In this document: piece after piece, positions 58,493 through 64,000 of the stretch
Layout: each line of letters starts with the position of its first letter
Numbering within the stretch: the first letter of the stretch is position 1
Origin: JBDTSW01 sp963799815
Lineage (GTDB): Bacteria > Actinomycetota > Thermoleophilia > Solirubrobacterales > 70-9
Direction of reading: 5' to 3'
Assembly: GCA_963799815.1 (NCBI GenBank)
Contig: CAWCYG010000004.1
Coordinates: 1,014,302 to 1,078,301 of the forward strand
DNA: 64,000 nucleotides
Program-made: the position numbers and the translations under genes
Notes under the pieces: model-generated
Databases searched by the model: none
What the model saw: the letters and a program-made list of their open reading frames with translations, nothing else
What the model was told of the DNA's origin: nothing

Positions 58493-59155
58493 CTAAGTCA
58501 GGAGATCGAGCGCGCCTCTGGATGTGAAGTAGGCGCCGACAACGCTGAAGACGAGGATCAGGATGGCGCGCTCATGGCTCAGCATCCAATCTGATACTCG
58601 CCCGATCGCGGCGCGGACCGCCTCCGGGCGGCGGATGCTTGCGACGAGCGCGCAGAATGGGATCGTCAGCCAGATCGCATCGAAGACGAGCACCGCGAGG
58701 AGTCCTTCGACCAAAGGCGGGTCGCCGCGTGCAATCTCGTTCAACCCGAGTAGGTAGAGCAGCCCGGGGAGATGGGTGGCAACGCCAGCCGCGGCGGCTA
58801 CGCGCAGCGTCGGGTTGCGCAGCTCTTCTACTACGCGCGAGGCGCCCTTCGGATGTTCGCTTCGGGTACCACCTCGTATCCGGCCGGTGGCGATACCTGC
58901 TGCGAAGCCCAGCGCCGCGCCTCCGCCCGTAAGCTCGATCACCGCATTCGCCGTCGAGGACCCGGTCTCCAGTCGGACCCCGTGCAAGATCAGCACCACG
59001 ATCGCGCCGGCGATCGCACTGGAGGCAAGACCGGCGATCGTGTAAGCCGCCAGCGGCCGCGGGGGCGTCGACGACGAGAGCAGGGCATAGACCGAAGCCA
59101 GAGCGGTGGGGCGGATGGCGCAAATCACCGCCAGAGCAAGCGCAGCCAGACTCAC
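58493..59155 (-). CDS. GAP/Sap-family (LysE-like) membrane protein
   Basis: 220 residues with six helices. SLAALALAVICAIRPTALASVYALL opens helix 1 and AAYTIAGLASSAIAGAIVVLILHG is helix 2; a cytosolic Arg/Ser-rich loop (80-110) follows. These match the GAP family of LysE-like exporters tied in mycobacteria to sulfolipid addressing. GTG 59155 follows a TAGGCT box by 8 nt and starts at helix 1, so I prefer it to the longer frame to 59326. Confidence 0.7.
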   Translation of the reverse strand: MSLAALALAVICAIRPTALASVYALLSSSTPPRPLAAYTIAGLASSAIAGAIVVLILHGVRLETGSSTANAVIELTGGGAALGFAAGIATGRIRGGTRSEHPKGASRVVEELRNPTLRVAAAAGVATHLPGLLYLLGLNEIARGDPPLVEGLLAVLVFDAIWLTIPFCALVASIRRPEAVRAAIGRVSDWMLSHERAILILVFSVVGAYFTSRGALDLLT

Positions 59156-59163
59156 GACTAGCG

Positions 59164-59169
59164 AGCCTA
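59164..59169 (-). promoter_or_regulatory. -10 box TAGGCT of a leaderless promoter
   Basis: TAGGCT on the minus strand ends 8 nt before GTG 59155 of the GAP-family gene. Confidence 0.45.
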
Positions 59170-59447
59170 TCTCCGCCCGCAGCGTCGGCCGCTCCTCCTG
59201 GCCAGGTCTCCGGCTGCCGGAGGCCGAAGGCGCCTGAGGCATCCGCTTTCGACGAGAAGCGCCAGCCGCTAAGCGTCCGCACGTCCCATCGTCCCCGCGC
59301 CAGCACGATCTGGACGGATCGGACATAGCAGTCGGTACCGAGCGGCACCAGGGCGCTCTAGGTGCAGATCGGGTGCGCCGGCGCGACTAAATCACTCCGT
59401 CGACGCCGACCGCAGCCCGCCTCGGCAGGGATCCGCCCCGCGCCGGA

Positions 59448-59453
59448 TAGCAT
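59448..59453 (+). promoter_or_regulatory. -10 box TAGCAT of a leaderless promoter
   Basis: TAGCAT ends exactly 6 nt before ATG 59460, so the folate operon mRNA would begin at the start codon of the 35-residue peptide. Confidence 0.5.
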
Positions 59454-59459
59454 CGCCGT

Positions 59460-59567
59460 ATGAGCATCCACAGTGAGCGGCGGCGAGCGACGGTCGCGGT
59501 CGCGGACGAGCCGGTCTTCGACCCGACCATGTCCCGCCTGCGCGACGTCGCGCCGGCGGCCGCTTGA
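59460..59567 (+). CDS. 35-residue leader ORF of the folate one-carbon operon
   Basis: MSIHSERRRATVAVADEP... encodes a basic N-terminus, an acidic VFDP section and an Ala-rich end (35 residues). It starts 6 nt after TAGCAT and ends in TGATG, where the stop shares one base with the ATG of the MTHFR-like gene. Its role might be to enable translation of the next gene on a leaderless mRNA, or it may be a small regulatory peptide. The evidence is positional, not compositional. Confidence 0.5.
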   Translation: MSIHSERRRATVAVADEPVFDPTMSRLRDVAPAAA

Positions 59568-60454
59568 TGACCATGACCGAGGTGCGATCGGCGGCGCGTC
59601 CGACGGCCGCCGACGCGTCCCTCGTCGCTTGCCTGAGGCGGCCGCGCTACGAGATCCTCCCCCTGAACGGGATCGAGGAGGCGGTTGCGCGGCATATTCC
59701 CGACGAGGTCAAGGTCACGATCACCGCCTCACCGAGCCGGGGGTTGGAGCCGACGCTCGAGCTCGCGGAGCGCCTCAGGCAGCGCGGCTATCAGGTCGTC
59801 CCGCACCTGTCGGCGCGACTGATTCGGGATCGAGGACAGCTCGAGGACCTGCTCACGCGGCTGGAGGCGGCGGACGTACGAGAGGTCTTCGTGATCGCCG
59901 GGGACCCGCGGGAGCCCGCGGGCGAGTTCGCGGACGCGGCCGGCCTGCTCTCGGCGATGGGTGAGCTGCGTGGGCGATTCGCCGAGATCGGCATCTCCGG
60001 CTACCCCGAGAGCCATCACCTGATCAGCGACGAGACCACGATCGAGGCGATGTTCGATAAGGAGCCGATGGCGACATACATCGTCAGTCAGATCTGCTTC
60101 GACACCGACGTGATCGCGACCTGGGTGCGCCGCGTGCGCGACCGCGGCACACATCTGCCGATCTGGATCGGGATCCCTGGTGTGATCGACAACCGCAGAC
60201 TGCTTCGGATCTCGCTGAAGATCGGGCTCGGCGAGTCGGCCCGCTTCCTGCGGGCTCAGCGCGGCTGGCTCGCGCGCCTTGTGCGGCCGCGCGTCTACGC
60301 GCCCACCAGGCTGCTGCAGCGACTGGCCCCGACGATCGCCGACCCGGCCGCCAGGATCGGCGGCCTTCACGTCTACACCTTCAATCAGCTCGAACGCACC
60401 GAGAGCTGGCGCCGCCAGCTCATCGAGCGGCTAACCCGAGAGAACGACAGGTAG
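59567..60454 (+). CDS. Methylenetetrahydrofolate reductase-like protein
   Basis: 295 residues. VTITASPSRGLEPTLELAERLRQRGYQVVPHLSARL near residue 50-80 and VFVIAGDPREPAGE near 110 are MetF folate-binding blocks; the C-terminal GLHVYTFNQLERTESWRRQ is also typical of MTHFR. FAD binding is inferred by family. The ATG overlaps the leader stop by 1 nt. In this operon it likely oxidises or reduces methyl-tetrahydrofolate made by the demethylase gene 15 nt downstream. Confidence 0.82.
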   Translation: MTMTEVRSAARPTAADASLVACLRRPRYEILPLNGIEEAVARHIPDEVKVTITASPSRGLEPTLELAERLRQRGYQVVPHLSARLIRDRGQLEDLLTRLEAADVREVFVIAGDPREPAGEFADAAGLLSAMGELRGRFAEIGISGYPESHHLISDETTIEAMFDKEPMATYIVSQICFDTDVIATWVRRVRDRGTHLPIWIGIPGVIDNRRLLRISLKIGLGESARFLRAQRGWLARLVRPRVYAPTRLLQRLAPTIADPAARIGGLHVYTFNQLERTESWRRQLIERLTRENDR

Positions 60455-60469
60455 AGGAGGAACGACCCC

Positions 60470-61672
60470 TTGGCACAGGTGAACGAGCATCCAGAAATCC
60501 TGCTGTACACCCGGATTCGGAAGTCCCCGTACTTCTACGCGTCGCGCCGCCACGGCGTGCAGATGTACAGCGTCTATAACCACACGTACCACCCCCGGCA
60601 CTACGGGGATCCGATCGCGGAGTACTGGCACCTGCTGAACGGCGTCACGTTGTGGGACGTCGGGGTCGAGCGGCAGATCGAGATCAGCGGGCCCGATGCA
60701 TTCGACTTCACCAACCTGCTCGTCGCCCGCGACCTGAACAAGTGCGCCGTGGAGCAGGGCAAGTACGTCTTCCTCTGCCTGCCGGACGGGGGCATCATCA
60801 ACGACCCCGTGCTGATGCGCGTGGAGGAGAACCGTTTCTGGCTTTCGCTGGCCGACAGCGACGTGGAGCTGTGGGCGAGGGGCGTGGCCCACAACTCCGA
60901 CTATGACGTGACGATCAAGGAGATCGACATCGGGCCGGTGCAGGTCCAGGGGCCGAAGTCGAAGGACGTGATGGTCGACCTGTTCGGCGACAGCATCCTC
61001 GAGATCCCCTACTACTACCTGCGGCCCTACGAGCTCGAGGACATGAAGGTCCTCGTCTCGCGGACCGGCTACACGGGGGAGCTCGGCTACGAGATCTACC
61101 TCTACGAGGCAAGCCGGAACGGCGTCAAGCTGTGGGACGCCGTGCTCGAGGCGGGCAAGCCGCACGACCTCGCCGTCATCGGTCCGTGCCACATCCGCCG
61201 GATCGAGGGCGGCATCCTCGCCCTCGGGGCCGACATGTGGTACGACACGAACCCCTACGAGGTCGGGATGGGCTATGACTGGATGGTCGACCTCGAGCAG
61301 GGCTCGGACTTCATCGGCAAGGAGGCGCTCGCCCGGATCAAGCGGGAGGGCGCGAAGCGCAAGCTGGTGGGCGTCGAGATCGGCGGCGAGCCGCTCGGCG
61401 CATACAGCGATGGCTCAATGATCGACCTGTTCCCGGTCCACAAGGACGGGGGGCGAATAGGACAGGTGACCTCGGCCTGCTTCTCACCGCGACTCGAGAA
61501 GAACATCGGCTACGCGATGGTCCCCACCGAGCACGCCGACCTGGGCACCGAGCTCGAGGTCGATGGGCCCGGTGGGAGGACTACGGCGGTGGTCGTTGAG
61601 AAGCCGTTCATCGACCCGAAGAAGGAGACCCCGAAGCAGGAGCTCGCAGGCACGGCGGGCGGCCAGGACTGA
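60470..61672 (+). CDS. DmdA/GcvT-like tetrahydrofolate-dependent methyltransferase
   Basis: 400 residues. YSVYNHTYHPRHYGDPIAEYWHLLNGVTLWDVGVERQ near residue 32-70 and ARDLNKCAVEQGKYVFLCLPDGGIINDPVLMRV near 90-120 follow the DMSP-demethylase (DmdA)/GcvT pattern; SRTGYTGELGYEIYL near 200 is the folate-fold core. It should transfer a methyl group to tetrahydrofolate; DMSP is only a possibility. TTG 60470 is the start with GAGGAGG 9 nt upstream. It is last in the 35-aa peptide, MTHFR-like operon. Confidence 0.8.
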   Translation: MAQVNEHPEILLYTRIRKSPYFYASRRHGVQMYSVYNHTYHPRHYGDPIAEYWHLLNGVTLWDVGVERQIEISGPDAFDFTNLLVARDLNKCAVEQGKYVFLCLPDGGIINDPVLMRVEENRFWLSLADSDVELWARGVAHNSDYDVTIKEIDIGPVQVQGPKSKDVMVDLFGDSILEIPYYYLRPYELEDMKVLVSRTGYTGELGYEIYLYEASRNGVKLWDAVLEAGKPHDLAVIGPCHIRRIEGGILALGADMWYDTNPYEVGMGYDWMVDLEQGSDFIGKEALARIKREGAKRKLVGVEIGGEPLGAYSDGSMIDLFPVHKDGGRIGQVTSACFSPRLEKNIGYAMVPTEHADLGTELEVDGPGGRTTAVVVEKPFIDPKKETPKQELAGTAGGQD

Positions 61673-61694
61673 CCCGCCTCGCCAGGCACTACAG

Positions 61695-61970
61695 CTAGAT
61701 CTCCCAGGCCGACCCCTCGGGGTAGGCCTCGACCCGGTCCCCACGAGCGTCGAGCTGCAGCTCGGACGGCGGTGCGTGCATGCGGCCGAGGTGAAGCTCG
61801 AACAGCTCGAACGGCACGCGATCGAATTCCACCTCGTCCGGCTGATGCTCGGACGCGCGCAGGAACGCCATCCCCTCGCAGCCGGGAGTGCGGGGTGTGC
61901 GCCACACGTACAGGCGACCGCCCCGCTCCTGGACGAGCTCGACCGCGCGGTCCGAAGCCACGACGCGCAT
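61695..61970 (-). CDS. Small hypothetical protein
   Basis: 91 residues with no recognised family. Residues 1-25 are a beta-rich RVVASDRAVELVQERGGRLYVW segment, followed by TPRTPGCEGM and an acidic, Phe/Leu-rich stretch (FDRVPFELFELHLGRM). ATG 61970 is 6 nt after TACAGT (61982-61977), a leaderless signature, so it is probably expressed separately. It follows the frameshifted nucleotidyltransferase on the same strand. Confidence 0.5.
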   Translation of the reverse strand: MRVVASDRAVELVQERGGRLYVWRTPRTPGCEGMAFLRASEHQPDEVEFDRVPFELFELHLGRMHAPPSELQLDARGDRVEAYPEGSAWEI

Positions 61971-61976
61971 GATCCA

Positions 61977-61982
61977 ACTGTA
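61977..61982 (-). promoter_or_regulatory. -10 box TACAGT of a leaderless promoter
   Basis: Minus-strand TACAGT ends 6 nt before ATG 61970. Confidence 0.5.
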
Positions 61983-61999
61983 CGCGGGCAGGGATGCGC

Positions 62000-62953
62000 T
62001 CAGCCAAAGCTGAAGCCGCGCTTGGCCCCGATCCCGCGCTGGACCTTCGCCACGGCGCGGAAGGCCTCCTTGAGCGAGGTCCTGGTCAGCGGCGTAAGGC
62101 GCTTCGGATCGATCAGGTTGTCCGGCGGCTCGGAGGCGCGCAGCTGTTCGACCTGGTGCTCCATCCGCAGCGCGCAGGTGAGCTCGAACGCGTCTCGTAG
62201 CACGGCGGCGTCCGCCGGCTCCAGCGTTCCCGCCGCCTCGGCGGCCCGGAGGCGGGCCGTCGTCGACGCGGCGCCCACGCCCGCCGCCAGGCCCGGCCCA
62301 GCGGGCGAGGGCCTCGATCGGCAGCAGGCCGCCCCGCTTGATGTCGAGCAGGCCTTTGCGCTCCCCGCTGTCCTCGAGCACGAAGTCGCGAAAGAAGCCG
62401 GTGGGCGGGCGCTCGGCCAGCGCCGCGGCGACGAGGCGGTTCAGCGCGTACTCGCGGTTCGGGGCCCGGGCGAATGCCGCCGCCAGACGCTCGGCCACGG
62501 TCGTTACGCCCCAGACCGGATCGCTCTCGACCACCACCGAGAGCAGCATCAGGCCCCGGTCGCGATCGGGGTCCTCGAGCCACGACCGGGCGGCGCTCTC
62601 CCACTCGCCGATCGAGCGTGCGAACAGCGGGCTCGACGCGACCGCGCCCTGCGGGTCCGAGCGCAGACCGCACGCCGACACCCCCTCCAGAACCCGCCGG
62701 GCGAGGCCGGTCATCGTCTCCCGCAGCTGCGGATCGTCCGCGTCGTCCCAGGCCAGCGCGCAGTCGACGTCGGAGCTCGGGAACGGTTCGCGGCGGCCGA
62801 AGCTGCCCATCGCCAACCACGTGTACGGGCCGGCGGTCGCCCGAGCTCCTCCTCCGCGATCTCGATCATCCGGCGGGTGATCGTGTCGTGGATGCTCGCG
62901 ATCGTGCGGCTGATCGCCGCGGACGGCACGTCGGAGTCGTAGAGCGCGATCAC
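62000..62953 (-). pseudogene. DUF294-type nucleotidyltransferase with two frameshifts
   Basis: The protein continues the cNMP/CBS gene upstream and starts with GTG 62953 inside GTGA. SAAISRTIASIHDTITRRMIEIAEEELG is read in the start frame; after about 62840 the frame shifts so that YTWLAMGSFGRREPFPSSDVDCALAW and the nucleotidyltransferase core can be read, and near 62285 a second shift restores the first frame for the C-terminal substrate domain (AGTLEPADAAVLRDAFELTCALRMEHQ...). Both shifts are at G/C runs and are compensating (about one base lost, one gained). Sequencing error or true decay cannot be separated. Confidence 0.7.
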
Positions 62954-63849
62954 CGTTCGGGAAGCTCAGCGGCCGCCTCGGCCACGGCCGCCGCGTCGGG
63001 ACTGCGGGCAATCTGCGACCGAAGGCGAAACGGCGCGCGCCGCTCGCTCGCGATCAGGTCGACGTCGTCGAGTACGCCGACCAAGCGCCGGCCCGCCTCG
63101 AGCACCGGCAGGTGGCGGATGCCGTGGTCGAGCATCTCGAACAGCGCCTCGGTCTCCGAGCGGTCCGCGGCCACGGTCCGAGCTGGTGCGGTCATCGCCG
63201 CCGCGAGCGGCGTGTCCGGCCCGGCGGCCGCGCTGGCGACCAGGGTGCGGATGTCGCGGTCGGTGACGATCCCGAGCCCGTCGCCCAGATCCACCACCAC
63301 ACAGGTGGCGCCGGCCTCGACCATTCGCTGGGCCGCTCGCTGCACCGGCGTATCGGGCGCGCAGACCAGCGCCGGGGCGCGAATCAGCTCGCGGACCGGC
63401 CGTCCGGCGGCCGGCTGCGGGTCGCGCTCGTGGCCCGACAGCAGGCGAACGCTCTTTGACAGCGACCCTACGACGAAGCGCACGGCGGCAGGGCGCTCGA
63501 GCACCGGTCGGATCGCTTGCTCGGGGATCCTGAGCACGAGCGCGTCCTCGGCGGCCCGCGCGACGAACCCCATCGGCTGCTCCTCGAGCAGTGAGGCGAA
63601 CCCGAACATCTCGCCCTCGCCGAGCAGATCCAGAAGGCGACCCTCCATCATCAGCTCGACGGAGCCGCGCCGGACGACGTACGCCGACTCGGAGGTGGCG
63701 GCGGCGCTGTCCAGGATCGTCGCTCGTCCGGGGTAGCTCTCAACCTCGGCGCTCGACGCGACGGCGGCCAGCGCCTTCTCGTCCAGGGTGTCGAAGGGTG
63801 GGTGGTGCCGGAGGAACTCGGCGGCGTCGTTCTCAGCGGTCTCGGCCAT
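62950..63849 (-). CDS. Cyclic-nucleotide-binding plus CBS-pair protein
   Basis: 299 residues. A CRP-like cap domain opens with FLRHHPPFDTLDEKALAAV and has ILDSAAATSESAYVVRRGSVEL; two CBS motifs follow (VRELIRAPALVCAPDTPVQRAAQ and ATCVVVDLGDGLGIVTDRDIRTLV, with DHGIRHLPVLEAGRRLVGVL). In most bacteria this unit is fused to a DUF294 nucleotidyltransferase; here the next gene starts inside the stop (GTGA). The start at ATG 63849 is the one nearest the family's usual cap domain; the mRNA start is not clear. Confidence 0.72.
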   Translation of the reverse strand: MAETAENDAAEFLRHHPPFDTLDEKALAAVASSAEVESYPGRATILDSAAATSESAYVVRRGSVELMMEGRLLDLLGEGEMFGFASLLEEQPMGFVARAAEDALVLRIPEQAIRPVLERPAAVRFVVGSLSKSVRLLSGHERDPQPAAGRPVRELIRAPALVCAPDTPVQRAAQRMVEAGATCVVVDLGDGLGIVTDRDIRTLVASAAAGPDTPLAAAMTAPARTVAADRSETEALFEMLDHGIRHLPVLEAGRRLVGVLDDVDLIASERRAPFRLRSQIARSPDAAAVAEAAAELPER

Positions 63850-64000
63850 GGCCCGGCGAGGGCGCAGGTCTATCACTCTTGACAGGCCCGCGGCGCTGTG
63901 CGCGATCTCGACCTTCTCGGCCACGTTGAGCGAGATCTGAAAGACTGCCGCCGCCGCACACAATTGATCGTCCGCTTCGCCACCGAGGCGGAGGAGCCCA
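63850..64000. other. Upstream flank, no gene visible
   Basis: The last 151 bases hold TGTCAAGAGTGATAGACC on the minus strand before ATG 63849, a weak possible -10 (TGATAG). Any gene further upstream is outside the window. Confidence 0.35.

Larger units (their letters stand above)
59156..59459. other. 304-bp divergent intergenic region with two leaderless promoters
   Basis: No protein-coding gene fits here. The region holds the minus-strand TAGGCT (59169-59164) ahead of GTG 59155 and the plus-strand TAGCAT (59448-59453) ahead of ATG 59460. The rest is GC-rich and shows no other clear element. Confidence 0.5.

Noticed and set aside
58493..59326. Longer version of the GAP-family gene starting at 59326
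   Set aside because: The first 57 residues are charged and Ser/Gly-rich, unlike the family, and a leaderless promoter fixes the start at 59155.
1..64000. Search for CRISPR arrays, tRNA or rRNA genes, transposases and integrases
   Set aside because: No evenly spaced direct repeats, no cloverleaf sequence that I could fold by eye, no DDE or recombinase motif, no terminal inverted repeats were seen. A covariance-model search would be decisive for RNAs.

Overview
The window is GC-rich bacterial chromosome packed with short intergenic gaps. The gene families seen (tandem DivIVA proteins, a SigG-like sigma factor, DUF7144, DUF1206, DUF2252, an amphi-Trp protein, WS/DGAT, MMPL, a Rox-like monooxygenase) together with TAnnnT boxes 6-9 nt ahead of start codons point to an actinomycete relative. 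A deep-branching Thermoleophilia/Solirubrobacterales-type organism is my best guess; this is inference from gene content, not from a marker gene. I saw no rRNA, tRNA, CRISPR array, transposase or phage block.

Layout. 1-24 kb is envelope and transport: an ABC exporter pair (235-1916), multispanning proteins, a membrane protein fused to a PLC-like domain (3676-5805), an MMPL transporter, an MBL-fold hydrolase, a DUF2252/AI-2E/SHOCT operon (13399-17349), a holin-phosphatase fusion (17366-19459), two flippase-like proteins around a coiled-coil protein (20075-22931) and a second ABC exporter (22961-24480). 24-32 kb holds a secreted M14 carboxypeptidase, a coupled ridA-ilvA pair and a drug-efflux MFS with two VOC proteins. 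32-38 kb has a SigG-like sigma factor with GNAT and WS/DGAT genes, a hydrolase remnant, and a TetR-controlled SMP-30/SnoaL locus. 38-48 kb has an antiporter, a large LuxR (LAL) regulator, a lipid kinase/amphi-Trp operon, a PAP2 phosphatase, DUF1206 and two DivIVA paralogues. 48-59 kb has a flavin monooxygenase, CorA, a duplicated DUF2238-like protein, PHP and VTT proteins, a second PAP2/lipid-kinase pair, MsrA and a decayed aminotransferase. 59-64 kb has a folate one-carbon operon (35-aa peptide, MTHFR-like, DmdA/GcvT-like) and a frameshifted nucleotidyltransferase next to a cNMP/CBS protein.

Main discoveries. (1) Four 19-bp palindromes (ATCACC-N7-GGTGAT type) each lie 20-21 nt upstream of a -10 box in front of small envelope or stress genes (11.4, 19.5, 37.6 and 44.0 kb), which looks like an undescribed activator regulon. 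(2) At least fourteen genes have a TAnnnT-like -10 box 6-9 nt before the start codon, i.e. leaderless or nearly leaderless mRNAs; this also corrects several start sites and exposes small genes. (3) A 35-aa leaderless ORF is coupled by TGATG to an MTHFR-like gene and a DmdA-like demethylase. (4) Two lipid-kinase/PAP2-phosphatase loci are paralogous, one with both start codons inside one palindrome.
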